A stretch of 64,000 nucleotides of DNA from Gallaecimonas sp. GXIMD4217 (lineage in GTDB: Bacteria; Pseudomonadota; Gammaproteobacteria; Enterobacterales; Gallaecimonadaceae): assembly GCF_038087665.1 (NCBI RefSeq), contig NZ_CP149925.1, positions 2,294,870 to 2,358,869 on the forward strand, given 5' to 3'. How positions within the stretch are numbered: position 1 is the first letter of the stretch; each line of letters opens with the position of its first letter. The position numbers were made by a program, and so were the translations under genes. The notes beneath the pieces are model-generated. The model was not told the DNA's origin. It searched no databases and worked only from the letters and a program-made list of their open reading frames with translations. Positions 49,880 to 56,941 of this stretch are shown here, piece after piece.

Positions 49880-49957
49880 TTATTGGCCCAGGGTCAGCAC
49901 GCAGCTGAGCTTATGTCTGACGGCGTCACGGCCGTCCCGGCGGAAGTTCTGTTTCAT
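49880..49957 (-). CDS. 25-codon reading frame copying the end of flgC
   Basis: TAAGGAGCTGGC before an ATG gives a good ribosome-binding site overlapping the flgC stop. The predicted peptide MKQNFRRDGRDAVRHKL-SCVLTLGQ ends with the same VLTLGQ as FlgC, and the last ~28 bases are nearly identical to the flgC 3' end in the same frame. It may be a translated remnant that keeps ribosomes moving from flgC to flgD, or only a scar of duplication. No known family. Confidence 0.45.
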   Translation of the reverse strand: MKQNFRRDGRDAVRHKLSCVLTLGQ

Positions 49958-49966
49958 GCCAGCTCC

Positions 49967-50389
49967 TTACTGCCCCAGGGTCAGCACGCGGCTGAGCATC
50001 TGCTTGGCGGCGTCGGCCACCTGCACATTGGTCTGGTAGGCGCGGGAGGCGGACATCATGTTGGCCATCTCCTCCATGACGTTGACGTTGGGCTTGAAGA
50101 TGTAGCCCTCGGCATTGGCCATGGGGTGATCCGGGTTGTACTCGGCCACCAGCGGCTTGTCGGACTCCACTATGCCCAGCACCTTGACGGCGGCGCCCTC
50201 GGCCTGCTGCTGGCGGGCCTCGTCCAAGGCGGCGGCAAACACCGGATGGCGGGCCTTGTAGGTATCCCCCTCGGAGCTGGACACCGAGTCGGCGTTGGCC
50301 AGGTTGGAGGCGGTGGTGTTCAGACGCACCGACTGGGCGCTCATGGCACTGCCGGCGATATCGAAGATGCGATACAGGCTCATGGTCAT
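49967..50389 (-). CDS. flgC: FlgC, proximal rod protein
   Basis: 140 residues: MTMSLYRIFDIAGSAMSAQS with VRLNTTASNLANADSV, and the C-terminal KPNVNVMEEMANMMSASRAY segment. Overlaps flgB by 4 bp (ATGA). 98 bp separate it from flgD, more than elsewhere in the operon, and that gap holds a partial copy of its own 3' end. Confidence 0.96.
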   Translation of the reverse strand: MTMSLYRIFDIAGSAMSAQSVRLNTTASNLANADSVSSSEGDTYKARHPVFAAALDEARQQQAEGAAVKVLGIVESDKPLVAEYNPDHPMANAEGYIFKPNVNVMEEMANMMSASRAYQTNVQVADAAKQMLSRVLTLGQ

Positions 50390-50784
50390 TCTCCCTTGAT
50401 GGCCGTCAGCAGGCCCTTGATCTTGCCGTTGAGGAAGCGCAGCGAGGCCTGGTATTCCATGGCGTTCTGCATATAGAGGCTGCGTTCGAGCTGCAGGTCG
50501 ACGGAATTGCCGTCACCGGTGTCGGGTTGGGTAGGCAGGCGGTAAGCGGTTGCCGCCTCGATGGTAGAGGTTGCCGCCAGGTGCCGGCTGTCGGTCCGGC
50601 TCAGGCTGGTGCCGCTCTGGCCGGCCTGGGCGGCGGCCAGGGCCGCCTTGAAGTCCATGGCCTTGGCCTTGTAGCCGGGGGTGTCGGCATTGGCGATATT
50701 GCCGGCAATGAGCTCGGCCCGCTCGGTGCGCAGGGTCAGTGCGTGCTGATGAATACCAAAGGCTTTGTCGAAACTGATGGCCAT
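50386..50784 (-). CDS. flgB: FlgB, proximal rod protein
   Basis: 132 residues: MAISFDKAFGIHQHALTLRT, ERAELIAGNIANADTPGYKA, and a C-terminal MEYQASLRFLNGKIKGLLTA. GGGAGG precedes the ATG. First gene of flgBCDE with its own sigma-54 promoter between it and cheR. Confidence 0.96.
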   Translation of the reverse strand: MAISFDKAFGIHQHALTLRTERAELIAGNIANADTPGYKAKAMDFKAALAAAQAGQSGTSLSRTDSRHLAATSTIEAATAYRLPTQPDTGDGNSVDLQLERSLYMQNAMEYQASLRFLNGKIKGLLTAIKGE

Positions 50785-50817
50785 GATGCTTGCCTCCCAA
50801 ATGCTATTGAAATGGAA

Positions 50818-50833
50818 GGCAAGATGCGTGCCA
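50818..50833 (-). promoter_or_regulatory. sigma-54 promoter of the flgBCDE operon
   Basis: Minus-strand TGGCACGCATCTTGCC, full consensus, 2 bp after the cheR stop. Predicted start near 50807. Confidence 0.92.
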
Positions 50834-50835
50834 GC

Positions 50836-51669
50836 TTAGTCTGTTTTGCGGCGATAGACGATGCCGGGGTTGCAGCGGATCATCTCGAATTCCTTGGTGG
50901 CGCCAGGCATGGATTCGGACGCCCCCAGGAACAGGTAGCCGCCGGGGTTGAGGGCCCGGGCGAACTGGGAGAGGATCTTCAGCTTGTTCTCGGCGGAGAA
51001 ATAAATAAGGACATTGCGACAGAAGATGATGTCGAACCGCCCCAGCAGCGCATAGCTGGACAGCAGGTTGAACTGGCGGAAGTTCACCATCTTCCTGACC
51101 GGCTCCTTGACCCGCCAGCGGCCGTCGTGGGTTTCTTCAAAAAACTGACGCTTGCGCTCCGGACTCAGGCCCCGGCCCAGGGCCAGGTGATCGTACTCGG
51201 CGTGCTTGGCCTGGGCCAGCACGCTGCTGGAGATGTCGGTGGCCAGGATCTGCACCCCGCCGGGCAGGGTGCCGGGCTTCTTGACCTGGTGTTCCAGGGC
51301 CTTGATGGCAATGGAATAGGGCTCCTGGCCGGTGGAACAGGCCGCGGACCAGATCTTCAGGGCGCCGGGGTTGCGGCCCAGCTCCGCAAAGAGTCGCTCG
51401 GAGAGCAGCTCGAAGGGGTAGCCGTCCCGGAACCAGAGGGTCTCGTTGGTGGTCATGGCATCGATAACGGCCGCCTGCAGCTCCCGCTCCCGGCCCTGGA
51501 TCACCCTGTTGATCAGCTCACCTATGGAGTGGCTGCTGAAATGGTTCAGCAGCGGCCCCAGCCGGCTCTTGACCAGGTACTGCTTGTTGTCGCCAAGCAG
51601 GATCCCGCACTGGCTCTCCAGATAGCTGCGAAAGCTGCGGTAATCCTGGTCGCTTATGATTCTTTCCAC
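50836..51669 (-). CDS. cheR: CheR, chemoreceptor methyltransferase
   Basis: SAM-dependent glutamate methyltransferase. 277 residues from a GTG (VERIISDQDYRSF) preceded by GGAG that overlaps the cheV stop; an ATG nine codons upstream inside cheV is the alternative. LKIWSAACSTGQEPYSIAI is the SAM-binding motif, FDIIFCRNVLIYFS the second, and GYLFLGASESM the end motif. Pairs with cheV as in Vibrio. Confidence 0.95.
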   Translation of the reverse strand: MERIISDQDYRSFRSYLESQCGILLGDNKQYLVKSRLGPLLNHFSSHSIGELINRVIQGRERELQAAVIDAMTTNETLWFRDGYPFELLSERLFAELGRNPGALKIWSAACSTGQEPYSIAIKALEHQVKKPGTLPGGVQILATDISSSVLAQAKHAEYDHLALGRGLSPERKRQFFEETHDGRWRVKEPVRKMVNFRQFNLLSSYALLGRFDIIFCRNVLIYFSAENKLKILSQFARALNPGGYLFLGASESMPGATKEFEMIRCNPGIVYRRKTD

Positions 51670-51671
51670 TC

Positions 51672-52601
51672 TTACTCCGCGGCCATCATCAGGCATTCAC
51701 GCACGGCGCCGGCCAGCTCATCGGGATTGAACTTGGCGATGAACTTGTCGGCCCCCACTTTCTTGACCATGGCTTCGTTGAAGACGCCGCTCAGGGAGGT
51801 GTGCAGGATCACCTTGAGTTCCTTGAGCTTGGGATTGGCGCGGATCTCGGCGGTCAGGGTATAGCCGTCCATTTCCGGCATCTCGATGTCGGAGATCAGC
51901 AGGCAGACCTTCTCGTTGATGCTCTCGCCACAGCCGGCTGCCAGCTCGTTGAGGTAGGCCAGGCCTTCCTTGCCGTCCTTGACCAGCTCGATGGGGATCC
52001 CCAGCGGTGCCAGCGCCTTCTTGACCTGGCTGCGGGCGACCATGGAATCGTCGGCCACCAGGATCAGTCGATCTTTTGACACCCCTTCGAAACCACAGAA
52101 GCTGTCGGCACTGGCCTCGGCACTGATGGGGCTGATCTCGTCGAGGATCTTCTCCACGTCGAGGATCTCCACCATGTTGCCTTCCACTTCGGTGACCGCC
52201 GTCAGGTAACTGGCGCGGCCGGAGCCCCGCGGCGGCGGCTGGATATCTTCCCAGTTGACGTTGACGATGCGCTCCACGGCCTGGACCAGGAAGCCCTGCA
52301 CGGATCTGTTGTATTCGGTGATGATCACGAAGCAGTTGCTGGTGTCTTCGACGGGACGGCCGCCGGTGGCCTGGCGCAGGTCGATGACGCTGATGGTCTG
52401 GCCACGGATATGGGCGACGCCACGAATGCTGCCGTTGCGCCTGGGCAGCGCCGTCAGCGGCGGGCACTGCAGGACTTCCTTGACCTTGAAGACATTGATG
52501 CCGAAGCGCTGCCTGGCACCCAGGCGGAACATCAAGAGTTCCAGCCGGTTCTGGCCCACCATTTGGGTGCGCTGGTTGACCGAGTCCAGAATAGAGGCCA
52601 T
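51672..52601 (-). CDS. cheV: CheV, CheW-receiver coupling protein
   Basis: 309 residues: a CheW-like domain (about 15-160, with RFGINVFKVKEVLQCPPLTA and HIRGQTISVIDLRQATGG) joined to a receiver domain (about 180-305) with acidic pair D184/D185 and phosphoacceptor D238 in LISDIEMPEMDGY. Couples receptors to CheA and adapts. Divergent from flgA; no sigma-54 or sigma-28 site was found on its strand. Confidence 0.95.
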   Translation of the reverse strand: MASILDSVNQRTQMVGQNRLELLMFRLGARQRFGINVFKVKEVLQCPPLTALPRRNGSIRGVAHIRGQTISVIDLRQATGGRPVEDTSNCFVIITEYNRSVQGFLVQAVERIVNVNWEDIQPPPRGSGRASYLTAVTEVEGNMVEILDVEKILDEISPISAEASADSFCGFEGVSKDRLILVADDSMVARSQVKKALAPLGIPIELVKDGKEGLAYLNELAAGCGESINEKVCLLISDIEMPEMDGYTLTAEIRANPKLKELKVILHTSLSGVFNEAMVKKVGADKFIAKFNPDELAGAVRECLMMAAE

Positions 52602-52625
52602 CTTCTCCCCCGCAGTTCATTGGAA

Positions 52626-52641
52626 AGGCACGATCCTTGCT
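52626..52641 (+). promoter_or_regulatory. sigma-54 promoter of flgA
   Basis: Plus-strand AGGCACGATCCTTGCT: GGCACG and TTGC at correct spacing. Predicted start near 52652, 30 bases before flgA. Confidence 0.78.
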
Positions 52642-52681
52642 CGGATCCCTTCCTAACACTATGTGATTGATTATTGACGCA

Positions 52682-53389
52682 ATGCCTTTCCCTGACAATC
52701 GTACCACTGTTCTCAAGGTTTTTAGCGGCTGGCTGGCGCTGATCTTTACCGCCAATCTGCAGGCGGCGGCACTGACTGACCATAAAAGCATCACGGACGC
52801 CGCCGAACGGCATGTGCTGGGCCTGCTCGAACAGCGCGATGACGCCCGCATCCAGGTGGAAGCGGCGGCACCGGACAAGCGGCTGCAGCTGGCAAGCTGC
52901 CCCCGACTGCACACCGAGCTGCCTGGCAAGCAGCGCATCGACAGTGCCGTCACCGTCAAGGTCTGGTGCCAGCAGCCCCAATGGCAGCTCTATGTCCCGG
53001 TCAGGGTCGACATTCAGGTGCCCATGCTGCTGTCCAGCCGGGCCCTGGCCAGCAACAGCGTCCTGTCGGCGTCGGACGTGCACCTGGGCTGGCAATCACA
53101 ACAGCGCCTCAGCGGCCGCAGTTTCGACAAGCTGGAACAGCTCCTTGGCGCCCGCCTCAAGCGGGGCGTCCAGCCCAACCAGCCGATCCTCGCCGACAAC
53201 CTCTGCCTGGTGTGCCGGGGTGACAAGATCAGCCTGACCGCCCGCCACGGTGGCCTGGCCATCACCGCCCTGGGAACGGCCCTCCAGGACGGCACCCTGG
53301 GCGACGTGATCCGGGTCCGCAACGATGACTCCGGCCGCACCGTGGAAGCCAAGGTCACGGCCCCCGGCCAGCTGGTCGTGAATTTCTGA
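52682..53389 (+). CDS. flgA: FlgA, P-ring assembly chaperone
   Basis: Periplasmic chaperone for FlgI. 235 residues from MPFPDNRTTVLKVF, with a signal peptide (cleavage near LQAAA). The C-terminal SAF-like domain has the family's SSRALASNSVLSASDVHLGW, LKRGVQPNQPILADNL and GDVIRVRN phrases. A TTG five codons upstream is in frame but the ATG is preferred. Divergent from cheV. Confidence 0.93.
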   Translation: MPFPDNRTTVLKVFSGWLALIFTANLQAAALTDHKSITDAAERHVLGLLEQRDDARIQVEAAAPDKRLQLASCPRLHTELPGKQRIDSAVTVKVWCQQPQWQLYVPVRVDIQVPMLLSSRALASNSVLSASDVHLGWQSQQRLSGRSFDKLEQLLGARLKRGVQPNQPILADNLCLVCRGDKISLTARHGGLAITALGTALQDGTLGDVIRVRNDDSGRTVEAKVTAPGQLVVNF

Positions 53390-53398
53390 CAAAAACGC

Positions 53399-53425
53399 TA
53401 AAGTTTGCGAAACTGGTGACGATAT
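53399..53425 (+). promoter_or_regulatory. sigma-28 promoter of flgM-flgN
   Basis: TAAAGTTT (perfect -35), 11 bases, GACGATAT, in the flgA-flgM gap. Predicted start about 50 bases before flgM. It lets FliA drive its own inhibitor. Confidence 0.88.
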
Positions 53426-53483
53426 AGGGGAAAGTCAGTATTTTGACACCCACTTGTCATCCCAGAATAAGCAGGGGAATGTC

Positions 53484-53801
53484 ATGTCAATCAATAACAT
53501 AAACCCAGGTGCCGGCAAGCCCGAGCTGCAGCAGACCACGGCCAAGCGTGCCGAGCAGCAACCGCCAGCCAAGGCACCGGCCCAGGCTGAAACGGCCAAG
53601 TTGTCCCAGGATGCCGTTTCCCTGACGCCCAGAGCCAGGGACATGGAAACAATGCAAAGGCGAATGAGCAAGGAAAGCCCCTTCGACAAGGACAAGGTCG
53701 AGAGCCTCAAGAAGGCCATTGCCGCAGGCGAATACAAGGTCGATTCAGAAAAGTTGGCAGCAACTTTGCTTAAGTTCGAAGAGGAACTCTTCGGCAACTG
53801 A
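53484..53801 (+). CDS. flgM: FlgM, anti-sigma-28 factor
   Basis: Binds FliA until the hook is complete, then is exported. 105 residues from MSINNINPGAG, preceded by AGGGGAA. The N-terminal half is disordered (A, Q, P, K); the C-terminal sigma-binding half is ESPFDKDKVESLKKAIAAGE with YKVDSEKLAATLLKFEEEL. Confidence 0.95.
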   Translation: MSINNINPGAGKPELQQTTAKRAEQQPPAKAPAQAETAKLSQDAVSLTPRARDMETMQRRMSKESPFDKDKVESLKKAIAAGEYKVDSEKLAATLLKFEEELFGN

Positions 53802-53811
53802 GGCGAAAGCT

Positions 53812-54264
53812 ATGACCCCATCCCCTGCTTCTTCGGCCTCGGCGACCGCGCTGGGGCCGCTCCTTGCCAGCCAGCGCCAGGCTCTGGAACGCATGCTGGC
53901 CCTGCTGCAGCAGGAAAGATCCCTGCTGACCCAAGCCAATCCCTTCGACGCCCTGCACCAGCTCGGTGACGACAAGGCCAGCCTGGTCAACCTGCTCAGC
54001 CAGAACGACAGGCTCATCGACCAATGGCTGCGGCAACACCAGGCCGACTCCGACCAGCATCAGGAACTACAGGACCTCAAGGCCCTGGCCGGTGAGTGCA
54101 GCCAGCTCAATCTGATCATCGGTGAACTGGTCGGCACCCTCAGCAGGCGCAACCAGGAAAGGACCGAAATGCTGATGAGTGCCCTCGGCCGCTCCAACCG
54201 CACCTATGACGGCAAGGGCAACCTGCAGAGCCGGCAGCGACTGCTGGCCGGCATCAAGGCCTAG
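53812..54264 (+). CDS. flgN: FlgN, export chaperone for FlgK and FlgL
   Basis: 150 residues, all helical and L/Q-rich: LASQRQALERMLALLQQERS, CSQLNLIIGELVGTLSRRNQ and a C-terminal GKGNLQSRQRLLAGIKA, as in FlgN. 10 bp after flgM. Its stop codon overlaps that of flgP tail-to-tail by 4 bp. Confidence 0.9.
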   Translation: MTPSPASSASATALGPLLASQRQALERMLALLQQERSLLTQANPFDALHQLGDDKASLVNLLSQNDRLIDQWLRQHQADSDQHQELQDLKALAGECSQLNLIIGELVGTLSRRNQERTEMLMSALGRSNRTYDGKGNLQSRQRLLAGIKA

Positions 54265-54716
54265 TAGTAACGGACCTGCCGGATCTCCTGGCGGGGCTTG
54301 AGGCTCTGCTGCAGATCGAACAGGCGCCTGGTATCCAGCTCCAGCTCGGTAACATAGACGCCGTCCAGGGCATAGGAGCGCACCACCCGGGCGCCCTGCA
54401 CCCTTCCCTGCCAAGTCACTTCCATGCCGTCGTCATGCAGGCGGCCATGCTGCAGGGCGCCGCTGCTGGCCAGGCGCAGGCCATGGAGCTGTTCGGCCAG
54501 CTCACGGTAGGCAACCAGTTTTGCCGCCTGCATGGCATTGAGTTGCCGCTCCCGCTCCGAGTCACCGGCCTGCTTGGCGATGACGGCACTGCCCACCGCC
54601 TGCAGCACCGGGAAACGTTCCGGTGCCACCTGCTGGTAGCTGACCTCGCGATCGAACGCCAGGCCACAGCCGGCCAGGGGCAGGGCCAGGGCAGGCGCCA
54701 GCAGCAAAGCTTTCAT
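54261..54716 (-). CDS. flgP: FlgP, flagellar outer-membrane lipoprotein
   Basis: 151 residues with a lipoprotein signal (ALALPLAGC, Cys at 17) and an LPP20-like domain: LNAMQAAKLVAYRELAEQLH, RVVRSYALDGVYVTELELDT. FlgP is needed for full motility in Vibrio and forms disks in epsilon-proteobacteria. 9 bp after flgO. Confidence 0.88.
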   Translation of the reverse strand: MKALLLAPALALPLAGCGLAFDREVSYQQVAPERFPVLQAVGSAVIAKQAGDSERERQLNAMQAAKLVAYRELAEQLHGLRLASSGALQHGRLHDDGMEVTWQGRVQGARVVRSYALDGVYVTELELDTRRLFDLQQSLKPRQEIRQVRYY

Positions 54717-54725
54717 AACGAACTC

Positions 54726-55325
54726 CTATGGCAGTATGGCGGCGGCGTCGTTGTCGTCACGCCTGAGCATGTTGTTGTCCAGCTGCATGGCGCGGCGGCC
54801 GTTCAGCACCTGCCCCAGCAGCGCCTTGGGCAGGTAGCCCTCGGCCGTGGCCACCACCACCTGGGATTTCAGGCCCACCAGGCGCACATTGACCAGCACG
54901 CCGTCATCCTGGCGCAGCAGGGTGCCGCTGAGCACGTAATCCACGGGGGCATTGTTCTTGAGCTTCTGGTGATCGCGGGAGAAGCTGAAATCGCCCCGGG
55001 GGGTGACACGGATGGCGCCGGTGGCCTTGTAGTCGATGACGGTGTAGCCGCGCTGGTGCATGGCGGTCATGAAGCTCTCCGAGAGCTGGTTGCCGAGCCA
55101 GTCGGTGCTTTCCAGGTTCTGCAGCTCCACGAAGGAGGTCACCGCCACCGGGTTGCGGTAGCTGATGTAGCGGCCGCTGGCGCTCAGCTCGTCGGCCAGG
55201 CGGCCAACGAACTGGCTGAGGCCGTGCTGGGGCTGGACCTGCTCCTGGGGGCTGTCCATCCAGCTTTCGGGCGTGGACAGCTGGCAACCGGCCAGCAGCA
55301 GCGAGGCAAAGACTATTCTGTACAT
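54726..55325 (-). CDS. flgO: FlgO, flagellar outer-membrane lipoprotein
   Basis: 199 residues with a lipoprotein signal (FASLLLAGC, Cys at 14). VTSFVELQNLESTDWLGNQL, SESFMTAMHQRGYTVIDYKA and DYVLSGTLLRQDDGVLVNVR match the FlgO domain, which resembles TolB-type N-terminal folds. Together with FlgP and FlgT it builds the outer rings of sheathed or polar flagella. Divergent from flgT. Confidence 0.9.
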   Translation of the reverse strand: MYRIVFASLLLAGCQLSTPESWMDSPQEQVQPQHGLSQFVGRLADELSASGRYISYRNPVAVTSFVELQNLESTDWLGNQLSESFMTAMHQRGYTVIDYKATGAIRVTPRGDFSFSRDHQKLKNNAPVDYVLSGTLLRQDDGVLVNVRLVGLKSQVVVATAEGYLPKALLGQVLNGRRAMQLDNNMLRRDDNDAAAILP

Positions 55326-55354
55326 GACATTTTCATCCGGGTCCCTATGTCCCG

Positions 55355-55381
55355 GTATCGGCCGGGTTCCGGGAAGCTTTA
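55355..55381 (-). promoter_or_regulatory. sigma-28 promoter of flgO-flgP
   Basis: Minus-strand TAAAGCTT, 11 bases, GCCGATAC; 14 of 16 bases match the FliA consensus. Predicted start about 20 bases before flgO. Confidence 0.8.
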
Positions 55382-55391
55382 CCTTGATGTT

Positions 55392-55407
55392 TGGAATGGC
55401 TTTTGCA
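55392..55407 (+). promoter_or_regulatory. sigma-54 promoter of flgT
   Basis: Plus-strand TGGAATGGCTTTTGCA, correct GG-N10-GC spacing. Predicted start near 55418, 25 bases before flgT. Its TGCA is shared with the opposite flgO promoter. Confidence 0.7.
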
Positions 55408-55419
55408 GGAAGCTTGCCA
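55404..55419 (-). promoter_or_regulatory. sigma-54 promoter of flgO-flgP
   Basis: Minus-strand TGGCAAGCTTCCTGCA, GG-N10-GC spacing. Lies upstream of the sigma-28 site of the same operon; predicted start near 55393. Confidence 0.78.
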
Positions 55420-55442
55420 GACTGTCATTTTTCGGGATCGCC

Positions 55443-56570
55443 ATGAAACGCCACCTCGCCCCGCTCCTGCTGCTGTGTTGTGCCCTGCCTGCCCTGGCAG
55501 ACTGGTTCCAGGTTACCGGCAAGGCCCCGCTGGGTGGGGAGCTGGCGCAGGTGCGCCAGGCCGCCATGGAGGATGCCCTGCGCCAGGCGGTCTTCTACAG
55601 CGGCCTCAACATCGATGTGCGCCAGGTGCTCACCAACGGCCGCCTGGAGGACAACAGCCTCAGCATCCACAGCCAGGGCCAGGTGCAGCAGATGGAACTG
55701 GTCAGCGAGCGGAGCGAGAACGGCCAGCTTTGGGTCACCCTGCTGGTGGACCTGGATCTGACCGCCAGCCAATGCCAGAGCAGCCAGGGCATCAGCCTGC
55801 ACCGCTTTTCCTGGCGCAGCCCCCTGGACAGGCCGGCCCATATCCAGGGTGATTTCGGGATGGGCGTGGCGGAGCAGCTGGGCCGCTTGCTCCAAGACAG
55901 GGAAGGCCTGCTGGTGCCAGCCGGCCAGGTGGGCGCCAGCCTCTACCGCCAGGGCCTGCCCGACGCCGACACCCTGCAGCGCCTGGCCAGCCAGCGCCAG
56001 GTCCGTTACCTGCTGGGGGGAAGGCTGCTGACCCTGGAACACCAGCAGCAGCGCGCCCCCTGGTTCGCCCCCTGGCAACCAGACGGCCACAGCTACCGTT
56101 TGGGAATGCAGCTGTGGCTGCTGGACAGCTTCTCGGGCCAGGCCCTGTTCGAGCGTCGCTACGAAGTCAGCGCCCTGCTGGACGACCAGGCGCCGCTGGA
56201 CATGGACAGCCCTGCCCTGTGGCAGAGCGCCTTCGGCCAATCCCTCAACCAGCTGTTGATGACGGCGGTCACCGAACTGGAAGCCCAGCTGAACTGCCCG
56301 GAGCAGCAGTGGCCGGTGCTGGCCCTGGAGGACGACATGGCCCTGATCGGCGCCGGCCTGCGCCACGGCGTCGGCCAGGGCGACCGCTTCCTGGCCCTGC
56401 ACAAGCGCACCCTGGTCACCCAGAGCGGCGAGCGCCGCCAGGTGCTGCAGCCTTCCAGCCTGATCTTCGAGGTCAGCCAGGCCGAGGCGGACCAGGCCAG
56501 CCTGCAGGCCCAGGGCGCCATCCCCGGCCAGCTCAATATTCAGATTGGCGATTATCTGCGCAAGCAGTAG
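55443..56570 (+). CDS. flgT: FlgT, H-ring protein
   Basis: Periplasmic H-ring component that stabilises the polar basal body and the stator-binding T ring. 375 residues with a signal peptide (cleavage near LPALA-DWFQV). N-terminal domain: VRQAAMEDALRQAVFYSGLN; middle domain: VRYLLGGRLLTLEHQQQ and FERRYEVSALL; C-terminal domain: GVGQGDRFLALHKRT and SLIFEVSQAEAD. The frame remains open far upstream, but that stretch is antisense to flgO and flgP. Confidence 0.9.
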   Translation: MKRHLAPLLLLCCALPALADWFQVTGKAPLGGELAQVRQAAMEDALRQAVFYSGLNIDVRQVLTNGRLEDNSLSIHSQGQVQQMELVSERSENGQLWVTLLVDLDLTASQCQSSQGISLHRFSWRSPLDRPAHIQGDFGMGVAEQLGRLLQDREGLLVPAGQVGASLYRQGLPDADTLQRLASQRQVRYLLGGRLLTLEHQQQRAPWFAPWQPDGHSYRLGMQLWLLDSFSGQALFERRYEVSALLDDQAPLDMDSPALWQSAFGQSLNQLLMTAVTELEAQLNCPEQQWPVLALEDDMALIGAGLRHGVGQGDRFLALHKRTLVTQSGERRQVLQPSSLIFEVSQAEADQASLQAQGAIPGQLNIQIGDYLRKQ

Positions 56571-56601
56571 CGCCGCGGCTTCCAATGCCCGGCCGACTCG
56601 G

Positions 56602-56607
56602 TATAAT
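56602..56607 (+). promoter_or_regulatory. -10 element of the tRNA-Arg gene
   Basis: Perfect TATAAT, 10 bases before the tRNA; a weak TTCCAA at 56580-56585 is the possible -35. Confidence 0.6.
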
Positions 56608-56617
56608 CCAGCCAATA

Positions 56618-56693
56618 CTCCCCATAGCTCAACAGGATAGAGCACCCGCCTCCTAAGCGGATGATCCAGGTTCGAGTCCTGGTGGGGAGGCCA
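56618..56693 (+). tRNA. tRNA-Arg (anticodon CCT)
   Basis: Cloverleaf of 76 bases with encoded CCA. The 7-bp acceptor stem CTCCCCA/TGGGGAG is perfect, the anticodon loop is CTCCTAA, the T arm is CCAGG-TTCGAGT-CCTGG. Reads AGG codons, rare in this GC-rich genome. Confidence 0.96.
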
Positions 56694-56701
56694 TATTCAA
56701 C

Positions 56702-56730
56702 AAAACCCCGCTCCTGGGAGCGGGGTTTTT
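56702..56730 (+). terminator. intrinsic terminator of the tRNA-Arg gene
   Basis: Stem CCCCGCTCC/GGAGCGGGG with loop TG, flanked by A4 and T5; 9 bp after the tRNA. Confidence 0.93.
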
Positions 56731-56808
56731 GTTTTCAGATCCTGAGGCGGAAACCGTCCATGGTGGTTCCTTCCGGCTCGGCCATCCTCGGCCTCGCGTT
56801 CGCCTGCA

Positions 56809-56893
56809 TGTGAAGCCGTGCTTCACACTTCGAGGCTCACCCTTCCGGCCGGTACGTCCTGTGTACCTGCGCTCGGCCGCAGCCAAGCGCAGG
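56809..56893. repeat. block of three consecutive inverted repeats, no gene
   Basis: TGTGAAGC/GCTTCACA (56809-56827, loop CGT), GGTAC/GTACC (56851-56867) and CCTGCGCT/AGCGCAGG (56866-56893). Short frames on both strands here have no family look. It could be a dispersed palindromic repeat or a structured RNA. Confidence 0.6.
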
Positions 56894-56904
56894 GCACAAA
56901 AAAA

Positions 56905-56929
56905 GCCCGGCTAAGCCGGGCCTGTTTTT
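56905..56929 (-). terminator. bidirectional intrinsic terminator of the outer-membrane protein gene
   Basis: Stem GCCCGGC/GCCGGGC, flanked on the left by seven A (T7 on the minus strand) and on the right by GTTTTT; 13 bp after the stop codon. Confidence 0.92.
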
Positions 56930-56941
56930 GCCGCCTTTTCC

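Noticed and set aside
52602-52681. A sigma-54 or sigma-28 promoter for cheV on the minus strand
   Set aside because: The nearest GG and GC pairs are 11 bases apart instead of 10, and no FliA-type -10 is present; cheV is probably driven by another promoter I cannot place.
54435-55442. Upstream extension of the flgT frame
   Set aside because: Antisense to flgO and flgP; the signal peptide at 55443 and the promoter at 55392-55407 fix the flgT start.
56653-56886. A 77-codon frame on the minus strand over the tRNA-Arg gene
   Set aside because: It runs through the tRNA and its terminator; the GLEPGSSA end is the usual false translation of a tRNA T arm.
56618-56941. tRNA-Arg as an integration site for a mobile element
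   Set aside because: No integrase and no partial repeat of the tRNA 3' end is visible downstream; an ordinary terminator follows.
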